Source: Acidimicrobiales bacterium
Lineage (GTDB): Bacteria > Actinomycetota > Acidimicrobiia > Acidimicrobiales > SHLQ01
NCBI GenBank assembly: GCA_020628865.1
Contig: JAHDEJ010000037.1
Location: 12,960-48,139 of the forward strand
Direction: 5' to 3'
Length of the DNA stretch: 35,180 nucleotides
This document shows, piece by piece, positions 1 through 7,952 of the stretch. The translations under genes were made by a program, and so were the position numbers. Position 1 is the first letter of the stretch. Each line of letters begins with the position of its first letter. The notes beneath the pieces were generated by a model that had not been told where the DNA came from, did not search any database, and was given only the letters and a program-made list of their open reading frames with translations.

Positions 1-2
1 CG

Positions 3-2429
3 TGGACCACCACGCCGTGGACGCTGCCGTCGAACCTTGGGCTCATCGTCGGGCCCGACCTCGACTATGCGGTGATGGAGGGTCCCGATGGCGACTTCTG
101 GGTGCTCGGTGCCGCGACGGTGCCGGCCTACGAGAAGCAGCTCGAGGGCTTCACGCAGCACGGCACGGTGAAGGGTTCGGATCTGGTCGAGCGCACCTAC
201 GCGCCACTGTTCCCCTACTTCGCCGACCGGGACGACCTCAACGCCTTCCGGGTGATGGCCGGCGACTTCGTCGAGACCGAGGAAGGCACGGGCGTGGTGC
301 ACACCGCGCCCGGCTTCGGTGAGGACGATCAGCGCATCGCCGAGGAAAACGGCATGGGCATGGTGGTACCGGTCAACGACCAGGGCCGGTTCACCGCCGA
401 GGTCAGCGACTTCGAGGGCCAGAACGTGCTCGAGGCGAACACCGAGATCATCCGCCACCTGCGGGAGATGGGCCGTCTCGTCCGCCACGACAGCTATGAG
501 CACAACTATCCGCATTGCTGGCGCACGGACACGCCGATCATCTACCGCGCCCTGCCCAGCTGGTACGTGAAGGTCACCGACTTCCGTGACCGGCTCGTCG
601 AGCTCAACCAGGAGATCAACTGGGTGCCGCACAACGTGCGTGACGGCCGGTTCGGCAAGTGGCTCGAAGGCGCCCGCGATTGGTCGATCAGCCGCAACCG
701 CTTCTGGGGTTCCCCGATCCCGGTGTGGCGCAGCGACGACCCCAACTACCCGCGCATCGACGTCTACGGAAGCCTCGATGAGCTCGAGGCCGATTTCGGC
801 GTGCGCCCGACCAACCTGCATCGCCCGTACATCGACGAGTTGGTGCGTCCGAACCCGGACGATCCCACCGGCAAGTCGATGATGCGACGAGTGCCCGAGG
901 TGTTCGACTGCTGGTTCGAGTCGGGCTCGATGCCGTTCGCCCAGGTCCACTACCCGTTCGAGAACAAGGAGTGGTTCGAGGAGCATTACCCGGCGGACTT
1001 CATCGTCGAGTACATCAACCAGACCCGCGGCTGGTTCTACACGCTGCATGTCCTGGCCGGAGCGCTCTTCGATCGCCCGTCGTTCCAGAACGTGATCTGC
1101 CACGGCATCCTCCTGGCCGACGACGGGAACAAGCTGTCCAAGAAGCTCCGCAATTACACGGAACCCAGCGAGATCTTCGACAAGCAGGGCTCCGACGCGC
1201 TCCGCTGGTACTTCATGAGTTCGAACATCGTTCGCGGCGGCGACGCACGAATCTCCGACCACGGCATCGCCGAGGTGACCCGGCAGGTCCTGCTGCCGAT
1301 CTGGAATGCTTATTCGTTCTTCACGCTGTATGCGAACATCGACGGCCACCGGGCGCAGTTCCGCACCGACTCGACCGACGAGCTGGACCGCTACATCCTC
1401 GCCAAGATGCGTTCGGTCATCGAAGCGACGACCGAGCGCATGGACGACTACGACCTCGCCGGCGCAACGGTCGAGATCGCTTCGTTCATCGATGCGTTGA
1501 ACAACTGGTACATCCGCCGGTCCCGGAACCGGTTCTGGGGCCCGGACATGACGGAGGACAAGGTTGCCGCGTACGACACGCTGTACACCGTTCTCGTGTC
1601 GTTCCTGCGGCTCGCCGCGCCGTTCCTGCCGATGATCACCGAGGAGATCCACACCGCGCTGACGGGCGAAGCCTCCGTTCACCTGACCGACTGGCCGGAT
1701 CCCAACGACTTCCCGTCCGACCCGGAACTGGTGGCCAACATGGATCGGGTGCGCACGGTCGTCTCGGCTGCGCTTCGACTGCGGGAGGACAACGGCCTTC
1801 GGGTACGGCTTCCGCTGCAGTCCCTCACCCTTGCGGGCGCGGACGCCGATGCGATCTCGTCCCTCCAGCATCTCGTTGCCGACGAAGTGAACGTCAAGAG
1901 CGTCGCCTTCTCCGACGACCTGTCCACGTTCGCCGAGTTCTCGCTTCAGCCGAACGGCAAGGTCCTCGGACCGCGCCTCGGTGGCGACGTGCAGAAGGTG
2001 TTCGGCGCAGCAAAGCAGGGCGCCTGGACGCAGAACGACGACGGAAGCATCGAGATCGCCGGCCACACACTGGCCGCCGAGGAGTTCGACCTGAACGTGA
2101 AGCCGGCCGACGGCGTCACCGCCGCCGCACTCCCGAGCAACGACGCCGTGGTCGTGCTCGACACCGAACTCACGCCCGAGCTCGAGGCCGAAGGCGTCGC
2201 TCGAGACATCGTCCGAGCGGTGCAGGAAGCCCGCAAGGTCGAGGATCTCGTGGTCACCGATCGGATCGCGCTCACGCTCGACCTCACGCCCGAAGCGGCC
2301 GCAGCCGTCCAATCGATGGAGTCGTGGGTCGGCGAGCAGACGCTCGCCACCACGATCACCTACGGCGCGGTCGATGGCGGGCATGACGCCGCCGGTGCCG
2401 GATCGCTCAGCTTCGCCGTGGCGAGCTGA
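3..2429 (+). CDS. ileS: Isoleucyl-tRNA synthetase, 3' part (5' end outside window)
   Basis: Charges tRNA-Ile with isoleucine in the cytoplasm. The frame is open from base 3, so the N-terminal catalytic start (HIGH motif, roughly the first 200-250 residues) lies upstream of the window; 808 residues are visible. The visible part opens in the editing (CP1) domain with the Thr-rich peptide WTTTPWTLPSN. The KMSKS-type loop reads NKLSKKLRNYTEP (about 1129-1165). The anticodon-binding domain follows, and the C-terminal region (ELTPELEAEGVARDIVRAVQEARK) resembles the tail of large actinobacterial and eukaryote-like IleS. The KLSKKLRNY form suits the second IleS class better than the E. coli KMSKS form; that subclass call is from memory of the family. 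The TGA is followed 5 bp later by the methyltransferase start. Confidence 0.96.
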   Translation, partial: WTTTPWTLPSNLGLIVGPDLDYAVMEGPDGDFWVLGAATVPAYEKQLEGFTQHGTVKGSDLVERTYAPLFPYFADRDDLNAFRVMAGDFVETEEGTGVVHTAPGFGEDDQRIAEENGMGMVVPVNDQGRFTAEVSDFEGQNVLEANTEIIRHLREMGRLVRHDSYEHNYPHCWRTDTPIIYRALPSWYVKVTDFRDRLVELNQEINWVPHNVRDGRFGKWLEGARDWSISRNRFWGSPIPVWRSDDPNYPRIDVYGSLDELEADFGVRPTNLHRPYIDELVRPNPDDPTGKSMMRRVPEVFDCWFESGSMPFAQVHYPFENKEWFEEHYPADFIVEYINQTRGWFYTLHVLAGALFDRPSFQNVICHGILLADDGNKLSKKLRNYTEPSEIFDKQGSDALRWYFMSSNIVRGGDARISDHGIAEVTRQVLLPIWNAYSFFTLYANIDGHRAQFRTDSTDELDRYILAKMRSVIEATTERMDDYDLAGATVEIASFIDALNNWYIRRSRNRFWGPDMTEDKVAAYDTLYTVLVSFLRLAAPFLPMITEEIHTALTGEASVHLTDWPDPNDFPSDPELVANMDRVRTVVSAALRLREDNGLRVRLPLQSLTLAGADADAISSLQHLVADEVNVKSVAFSDDLSTFAEFSLQPNGKVLGPRLGGDVQKVFGAAKQGAWTQNDDGSIEIAGHTLAAEEFDLNVKPADGVTAAALPSNDAVVVLDTELTPELEAEGVARDIVRAVQEARKVEDLVVTDRIALTLDLTPEAAAAVQSMESWVGEQTLATTITYGAVDGGHDAAGAGSLSFAVAS

Positions 2430-2434
2430 GCGCC

Positions 2435-3184
2435 GTGTCGCCGCGCGACTCCTTTCTCACCGTGATGGGCCGCAAGCCCGTCATCGAGGCGCTGCACGAC
2501 GACACGCTCCAGTTCGACAAAATCCTCGTTTCGTCGAACGCGCACGGAGCGGAGATCGACACGATCAACGGCATGGCGGCCAGCCGTCGCATCACCGTCG
2601 ACCGCGTGTCCGAACAGAGGGTCACGGCGGTGGCTCGCTCCAGCCGCCATCACCAGGGAGTTGTCGCCGACGTCGTGGCCCCGGCCATGCAGCACCTCGG
2701 CGACTTCTGTGAGCAACGCCGTCGGGGCAAGGATTGGGCGTGCACGGTGCTGGTGCTCGACCACGTGCACAACCCGTCGAACGTCGGGATGATCCTTCGA
2801 TCCGCCACCGCTGCGGGCGTCGACGGTGTCGTCGTTCCGCACCGCGGGACGGCCGACATCGGCCCGGTCGCCATCAAGGCGTCGGCCGGCGTGGCGTTCC
2901 GCGCTCCGATCCTTCGAGTGGAGTCGACGGACGAAGCCGTCCAGATCCTGGCCGACCACCGATTCGAATTGGTCGGCGTCGACATGGGCGGCGACGATCT
3001 TTTCACGGCCGACCTGCCGGACCGGGCGGCGTTCATCATCGGCAACGAGAGCGACGGACTCAGCCCCGCGGCCGCCGACGCAACGACACGCACCGTGTCG
3101 ATCCCGCTTGCCAACGGCGTCGAGTCGCTCAACGCGGCCGTGGCCGCATCGTTGCTGGCCTACGAACGGCGAAGACGTTTGTGA
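2435..3184 (+). CDS. SpoU/TrmH-family RNA 2'-O-methyltransferase
   Basis: Predicted S-adenosylmethionine-dependent methyltransferase acting on ribose 2'-OH of tRNA or 23S rRNA. It has 249 aa. All three SPOUT knot motifs are present: motif 1 LDHVHNPSNVGMILRSA (residues about 109-125, with Asn116 and Arg122), motif 2 IIGNESDGLS (201-210) and motif 3 IPLANGVESLNAAVAAS (223-239). An N-terminal substrate-binding region (residues 1-90) resembles the RlmB/TsnR L30e-like domain. The start is GTG, 5 bp after the ileS stop, so co-transcription with ileS is likely. The stop overlaps the next start as GTGA. RlmB-type activity (23S G2251) is possible, but the target cannot be read from sequence alone. Confidence 0.9.
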   Translation: MSPRDSFLTVMGRKPVIEALHDDTLQFDKILVSSNAHGAEIDTINGMAASRRITVDRVSEQRVTAVARSSRHHQGVVADVVAPAMQHLGDFCEQRRRGKDWACTVLVLDHVHNPSNVGMILRSATAAGVDGVVVPHRGTADIGPVAIKASAGVAFRAPILRVESTDEAVQILADHRFELVGVDMGGDDLFTADLPDRAAFIIGNESDGLSPAAADATTRTVSIPLANGVESLNAAVAASLLAYERRRRL

Positions 3185-4491
3185 ACGATCGGAGCGAACC
3201 AGGGGAAAGCGGTCTCGTTTGGGGCCGGCGGGTCTTCACCGGCTGGAAGGTCGTGGCGGCCAGCGCGTCGCTCTGGGCGCTCCAATCCATGTTGTGGATG
3301 CAGGGCTTCGGCAATCTCGCCGTGGAGTTGCGGAGCGAATTCGGCTGGTCGAAGACACTGTTCTCCGTGGCGTTCGTCGCCACCCGCGCCGGCAGCGCAC
3401 TGATCAGCCCGGCCCAGGGTTCGGCACTGCGCCGCTGGGGAACCAAGCGGGTCATGCGGTTCGGATCCGTGTTCGTGCTCGGCGGCTACATCGGTCTTGC
3501 GTTCGTCGAGACGAAACTGCAGTTCTTCGTCGCCATGTTCATCGCCGCGTTCGGCATGGCGCTGGCCGGCTTCCTCACAATCACCTCTGCGCTTGTGCCG
3601 TGGTTCGAGCGCAAGCGGGCGCGGGCCCTTTCGATTCAGACGATGGGCTTTGCGCTGGGTGGCTTTGCCGGCCCGGTGCTCGTGCTCGGATTCGATCAGT
3701 TCGGTTGGCGGGCATCGCTGGTGGGCGCTGGAGCAATTCTGACGGTCGCGATCTTCTTCGCCTCGATCATCATCAGCCGGACCCGGGCCGAGACCGGCGA
3801 GCCCGTCGATGGCATCCCCGCCGACCGGCTCACCGATGAACCCCGAGCGGAGGGCGTGAGCGACGACCACTTCACGGCGCGTCGAGCGATGCGAACACGA
3901 TCGTTCTGGATGATCTCGCTCGGGCACGGATCGGCGCTGATCGTCGTGAGCGCCACGATTGCGCACATCGCCCTGTACCTCACGGAGGACCGGGGCTACA
4001 CCGCCCAGCGGGCGGCGCTGATCGCAGGTCTCATTCCCATCTTCCAGCTGCTGGGCACGGCGTTGGGTGGCTACCTCGGTGATCGGGTCAACAAGCGGCT
4101 GATCGTCGCCGTCGCGATGTGCGCGCACGCGGTGGGTCTGCTCGTCATGACCTGGATCGGCGGCCCTGCCGCCATTGGCGTGTTCGTGGTCCTGCACGGC
4201 CTTGCGTGGGGTGCCCGCGGCCCGCTCATGCAGGCGATCCGGGCCGACTACTTCGGGGCGACCTACTTCGCCCAGATCATGGGCTGGTCCGCGATCATCG
4301 TCACGCTCGGAACGGTCGCCGGGCCGCTCCTCGCGGGCATGTTGGCCGACGCCACCGGCGACTACCAGCTCGGTTTCACGATCATTGCGTTCCTGGCATT
4401 GTTCGGAAACGTGTTCTGGTTCCTGGCGACTCCACCCAAGCCGCTGGATGGGTCAGGTGCCGCGACGACCGAGCATCCACTCGCGGGCTGA
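3181..4491 (+). CDS. MFS transporter
   Basis: Integral membrane protein of 436 aa with about 12 hydrophobic segments in two halves, the normal size and layout of the major facilitator superfamily. A basic/acidic cytoplasmic loop of about 45 residues separates the halves (after residue about 200, rich in R, E, D). The short basic loop GTKRVMRFG between helices 2 and 3 fits the MFS A-motif position. The resemblance is closest to monocarboxylate or oxalate/formate-type members, but the substrate is unknown. The chosen GTG start overlaps the methyltransferase stop (GTGA, 4 bp), suggesting translational coupling. An in-frame extension further upstream is only the shadow of the methyltransferase gene. 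The 3' end overlaps the convergent coiled-coil gene by 39 bp. Confidence 0.85.
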   Translation: MNDRSEPGESGLVWGRRVFTGWKVVAASASLWALQSMLWMQGFGNLAVELRSEFGWSKTLFSVAFVATRAGSALISPAQGSALRRWGTKRVMRFGSVFVLGGYIGLAFVETKLQFFVAMFIAAFGMALAGFLTITSALVPWFERKRARALSIQTMGFALGGFAGPVLVLGFDQFGWRASLVGAGAILTVAIFFASIIISRTRAETGEPVDGIPADRLTDEPRAEGVSDDHFTARRAMRTRSFWMISLGHGSALIVVSATIAHIALYLTEDRGYTAQRAALIAGLIPIFQLLGTALGGYLGDRVNKRLIVAVAMCAHAVGLLVMTWIGGPAAIGVFVVLHGLAWGARGPLMQAIRADYFGATYFAQIMGWSAIIVTLGTVAGPLLAGMLADATGDYQLGFTIIAFLALFGNVFWFLATPPKPLDGSGAATTEHPLAG

Positions 4492-5199
4492 ATCGTCGTT
4501 CAGCTCCATTGCGAAGTACTTCTCGAACCGATCGTCGAGTTCGTCGACCGCATCGTCGTTGAGCCAGATCGTGTCGCCGTCGACGGACACCGCCGGCTTC
4601 GGCTCGACGGTGACTCGCTCGGCGGCCTGATGCATCGCCTCGTTCGCGGCGATCCACCGGTGACGGGCATCGCTGTACACGTGTTCCGCCTCGAGCCGGA
4701 GCCTGCGAGCCTCCTGCACCTCTGCTGCGGCGGCCGAACGGAGCACCTCGGCATCGTTTGCGGCGACGGTGCGAATCGCATCGGCCTCACGCTGGGCGCG
4801 GCGCTCGAGTTCCTCGGCTGCCTCACGGGCCCGGCGGACGATCCGGACGGCCTCATCCTTGGCCTGGTGGCGCATGGTTGCAGCAGCGGAACGAAGGCTT
4901 GCTGCCGCGAGCTGGGCCAGCAACAGTGTCTGCGACGCCTGGTCGTGTTCACGACGAGCGGCGATCAACCGATCCTCGGTCGCCGTACGAATCCGGATGA
5001 GCGATGCTGCCCGGTCGAGTCGGCTCTGCGCCGTCTCTCCATCCACGGTCTGCTCGCGGAGTTTGCGTTCAGCCTCGTCACGTGCGGCACGAATGTGCGA
5101 AAGCTCGCGCCGCATTCGTTCCAGCCGTCGCGAGTCGTCAAGCTCTGCCATGGCATGCCCATCGGCTGTGTCCGCCCACTCCTGAGCCCAGTCCACCAT
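4453..5199 (-). CDS. Coiled-coil protein of unknown function
   Basis: I do not recognise a named family. The 248-aa product has no signal peptide or membrane segment. After a short N-terminal stretch (MVDWAQEWADTADGHAMAEL) the region from about residue 20 to 195 is almost pure Ala/Glu/Arg heptad-like helix (for example EAAEELERRAQREADAIR), typical of a long coiled coil. A small acidic C-terminal module then contains a DTIWLNDDAVDELDDRFEKYF stretch, given here by its key residues W, N and paired D. It may be a cytoskeletal, DivIVA-like or scaffold protein, which is inference from composition only. The ATG at 5199 was chosen because upstream sequence in this frame loses coding character. It is divergent from the kinase operon, and a CRP-like palindrome lies 45 bp upstream of its start. 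Confidence 0.75.
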   Translation of the reverse strand: MVDWAQEWADTADGHAMAELDDSRRLERMRRELSHIRAARDEAERKLREQTVDGETAQSRLDRAASLIRIRTATEDRLIAARREHDQASQTLLLAQLAAASLRSAAATMRHQAKDEAVRIVRRAREAAEELERRAQREADAIRTVAANDAEVLRSAAAAEVQEARRLRLEAEHVYSDARHRWIAANEAMHQAAERVTVEPKPAVSVDGDTIWLNDDAVDELDDRFEKYFAMELNDDSAREWMLGRRGT

Positions 5200-5243
5200 G
5201 GCCCCAGCGTAGAGCCCGCGGCACCTTGCGTGGCCATTGGCCG

Positions 5244-5259
5244 CGTGATGCTCATCACA
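5244..5259. promoter_or_regulatory. CRP/FNR-family-like palindromic operator
   Basis: The sequence CGTGATGCTCATCACA has the form (T/C)GTGA-N6-TCACA, close to the CRP/FNR-family half-site pattern; its core GTGATG-CT-CATCAC is perfectly symmetric. It lies in the divergent region, 45 bp upstream of the coiled-coil gene start and 157 bp upstream of the kinase start, so it could act on either. No regulator of this family is encoded in the window. Confidence 0.4.
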
Positions 5260-5340
5260 CCAGTCACCGACTGTCCGATACGCCAGAGCGTTCTCACGGT
5301 GCGCGCCGACACCTGATCTTCTCCGCGCTGTTGGCGCGAC

Positions 5341-5367
5341 TAAAGCGCTCGGCTCTGAGGCCGACCT
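5341..5367 (+). promoter_or_regulatory. Candidate sigma-28 (FliA/WhiG)-type promoter
   Basis: TAAA, a 15-nt spacer, then GCCGACCT. The sigma-28/WhiG consensus is TAAA-N15/16-GCCGATAA, so the -35 box is complete and five of the eight -10 positions match at the preferred spacing. The predicted transcript would start near 5375, about 40 nt ahead of the kinase ATG. The match is by eye and needs a genome-wide motif scan. Confidence 0.35.
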
Positions 5368-5415
5368 TTCTTGTATCAACGCGATCGAGCGTCGCGAGCG
5401 GAACGAGGCGGGAAC

Positions 5416-6783
5416 ATGGCGGAGGCGGAAGCCGTCGAACGGGAATCGGGCGTTGCCCAACAGCCGGAGGATCTCCAGGCGGTCATCGACGCGCAGGAGA
5501 AGGACCTCCAGAAGCTTCGTCGTCGGCTCGCCCGAGCGCGCCAGACCAACCAGATTCTCGAGGACACGGTCGAGGATCAGATTCGCTCGGTGTACATCGC
5601 CAAGCAGGAGGTTGACCGGGCCAACTCGCACATGGAGAGCGTGCTGCGGTGCGTGAGTGCCGCGATCATCATCACGGACACCGATGGCTCGATCACCTCG
5701 GTGCGGGGCAGCACCGGCCGACTGTCGAAGCGCTCGCCAGACACCCTCATCGGCTGCCATGTCGATGATCTGCTCCTCGGCGCGTCGGAAGCGAGCGACG
5801 AACTCTTCGGCGTGGGCGAGAGTCAACTCGTCATGGCGGATGGCACGAAGATTCCAGTGCTGCTCACGACGTCGCAGCTGTTGAACGAGGCGAACGACAC
5901 CGTGGGAACCGTGCATGTTGCCAGCGATCTCCGTCGACAGAAGAAGCTGGAGATGCGTCTCGCCGAGGTTCGAAAGCTGGAGTCGATCGGCCAGCTGGCG
6001 GCGGGCGTGGCTCACGAGATGAACACGCCGATCCAGTACGTCGGCGACAGCGCCCACTTCCTCGATGAGGTGGTCGAGGAGCTGCTGTCCCTGCAGGGTG
6101 TGTACGCCGAACTCGTCGCTGCGGTCAGAAACGAGCCTGCGATCGCCGAGCTGATCGGCCGCATCGACGCCGCCGAAACAGAGGCGGATGTCGACTTCCT
6201 GCGGGAGGAAGCGCCTGGTTCTGTCGCCCGAATTCACGAAGGGGTGAACCGGGTGACCGAGATCGTCCGGGCGATGAAGCAGTTCTCCAACCAGAGCGAG
6301 GAGTTCCTGTCCACGGACATCAATGCGCTCATCGAATCGACGCTCACCGTTGCAAACAACGAGTTCAAATACGTGGCGGATGTCGAGCGACACCTCGCTC
6401 CCCTGCCCACGGTGCTCTGCAGTGCCGGCGGGATCGGTCAGGTGATCCTGAACCTGGTGGTCAACGCCGCGCATGCGATCGCCGACCGCAACGAACAAAC
6501 GTCGATCCGCGGTCAGATCACGATCTCCACCCGCGTGGACGAAGCAGATCGGATGGTCTGCATCGACATCGCCGACACGGGCGGAGGAATCCCGGACGAC
6601 ATCGCCACTCGCGTCTTCGATCCGTTCTTCACCACGAAGGAGGTCGGCAAGGGAACGGGCCAGGGCCTCGCGATCTCGCACAACATCGTCGTCGAACGCC
6701 ACCGTGGCAGCCTCACCTTCACGAGCGAACCGGACGTCGGCACCACCTTTCACATCGTCCTGCCGATCGGAGGCCCGTCGTGA
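5416..6783 (+). CDS. PAS-domain sensor histidine kinase
   Basis: Cytoplasmic sensor kinase of 455 aa with no membrane segment. Order of parts: N-terminal coiled coil (about 18-75), PAS-like sensor (about 73-172), HisKA with the phospho-acceptor in GVAHEMNTP (His200), an elongated helical insertion (about 210-290), then the HATPase domain with N-box [18 protein letters not shown]1 [11 protein letters not shown]-box FDPFFTTK and G2 GTGQGLAIS. All catalytic motifs are intact. I chose ATG 5416 because GAGGCGGGAA lies just before it; an in-frame TTG at 5371 would add 15 residues with poor coding character. The stop overlaps the next start as GTGA, so it is coupled to the HDOD regulator, its probable phosphotransfer partner. 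The signal sensed is unknown. Confidence 0.93.
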   Translation: MAEAEAVERESGVAQQPEDLQAVIDAQEKDLQKLRRRLARARQTNQILEDTVEDQIRSVYIAKQEVDRANSHMESVLRCVSAAIIITDTDGSITSVRGSTGRLSKRSPDTLIGCHVDDLLLGASEASDELFGVGESQLVMADGTKIPVLLTTSQLLNEANDTVGTVHVASDLRRQKKLEMRLAEVRKLESIGQLAAGVAHEMNTPIQYVGDSAHFLDEVVEELLSLQGVYAELVAAVRNEPAIAELIGRIDAAETEADVDFLREEAPGSVARIHEGVNRVTEIVRAMKQFSNQSEEFLSTDINALIESTLTVANNEFKYVADVERHLAPLPTVLCSAGGIGQVILNLVVNAAHAIADRNEQTSIRGQITISTRVDEADRMVCIDIADTGGGIPDDIATRVFDPFFTTKEVGKGTGQGLAISHNIVVERHRGSLTFTSEPDVGTTFHIVLPIGGPS

Positions 6784-7952
6784 CCGCGACCGCCACACCC
6801 ACACACGTGCTCTTCGTCGATGATCAGCCCGATGTCCTCGCCGGCCTGCGCACGTCGCTGCACCGGGAACGCCGCCACTTCGTGAGCCACTTCGCTCTTG
6901 ACGCCAACGAGGCACGAGCGGTCCTGGCCGAACATCCGATCGCCGTGCTCGTGACCGATCTGCAGATGCCGACCATCAGCGGCATCGACGTCCTCGACCA
7001 AACCGCCCGGGACCATCCAGACGTGGTGCGATACGTGCTCACCGGCGACGGCAAGGACATGATCATCGAGGCGCTGCCGAAGGCCCACCGATGCCTCACC
7101 AAGCCGTGCAACCGGGAGCAGCTGCTCGGAGCACTGCACGAGGCGGTTCGGTTTCGCATGCTCGTCTCCGACCCTGCGGTGCAGCAGGCGGTCACCCGAC
7201 TCGGTTCCCTCCCGTCGACCCCCGCGATGTACGGCCGCATCATGGACCTGTGCGCCGACGACAATGCATCGTCCGAAGACATCGCCGAGCTCATCTCCGA
7301 CGACACGGCGCTCACGGCAAAGATCCTCCAATGGGGGAACTCCGCGTTCGGAGGCGGAAGTCGGGTTCGAAGTGTTGCCGACGCCATCACCCGCGTCGGC
7401 CTGCGTTCGCTGTGCCAGCTCGTGGTGGCGCTCGAGATCGAAGGCGCCTTCGAGGCGACGCCGACGCCGCCCGGAATCGGGACAACCTCCACCCTGGATT
7501 TCGCCCGCTCGATCGGCGTGACCGCCGCCAGTGCCGCTCCGGCGATGGAGCGAACCGCGGCACGGGTTGCCGGTGTGCTGTCGATCTCCGGGCTGTTGCT
7601 CGAATCCTCATCGTTTCCCGAACGCCTCGCCAACGACCATGCACAGGCGATCGAACAGGGCCGCCGCCTCGTCGACGTACAACGGGAGCTGCACGGCGTT
7701 TCGCACGCCGAGCTCTGCGGACACCTTCTGGCGATGTGGGGTCTTCCCGCCGACGTGGTCACGGCCGCCGCCGGTGCCTGGTACTCACCCAACCTCCAAT
7801 CCGGCACGGGCAGGGACCTCGCCACCGCCGTCCAACTCGGGCGAATCGCCACGACGGAGCGGTTCGAAGCAACGACGCATCGAGACACCGAAATCGACGA
7901 GGCTACCGGTCGCCTGATCGACGAGCTGATCGGCGGGGAGCAGGCCGCGTGA
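6780..7952 (+). CDS. Response regulator with HDOD output domain
   Basis: A 390-aa two-domain protein. The receiver domain (about 8-125) has the acidic pair Asp14/Asp15, phospho-acceptor Asp60 in VTDLQMP, Thr88 and Lys108 in LTKPC. The rest (about 137-335) is an HDOD domain: SLPSTPAMYGRI, then ISDDTALTAKILQWGNSAFGG and VADAITRVGLRSLCQLVVAL, the typical start of this family. HDOD domains are HD-related but normally lack metal-dependent phosphodiesterase residues and act as signalling or scaffold modules. The final section has HAELCGHLLAMWGLPADVV, also typical of HDOD proteins. GTG start, coupled to the kinase and to the next regulator by 4-bp overlaps on both sides. The direct target is not evident, and no DNA-binding domain is present. 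Confidence 0.92.
   Translation: MTATATPTHVLFVDDQPDVLAGLRTSLHRERRHFVSHFALDANEARAVLAEHPIAVLVTDLQMPTISGIDVLDQTARDHPDVVRYVLTGDGKDMIIEALPKAHRCLTKPCNREQLLGALHEAVRFRMLVSDPAVQQAVTRLGSLPSTPAMYGRIMDLCADDNASSEDIAELISDDTALTAKILQWGNSAFGGGSRVRSVADAITRVGLRSLCQLVVALEIEGAFEATPTPPGIGTTSTLDFARSIGVTAASAAPAMERTAARVAGVLSISGLLLESSSFPERLANDHAQAIEQGRRLVDVQRELHGVSHAELCGHLLAMWGLPADVVTAAAGAWYSPNLQSGTGRDLATAVQLGRIATTERFEATTHRDTEIDEATGRLIDELIGGEQAA

Noticed and set aside
5200-6915. Extension of the coiled-coil gene far upstream on the minus strand, over the kinase gene
   Set aside because: The frame stays open only because of high GC on the opposite strand of the kinase; the coding signal of the coiled-coil protein starts at 5199.
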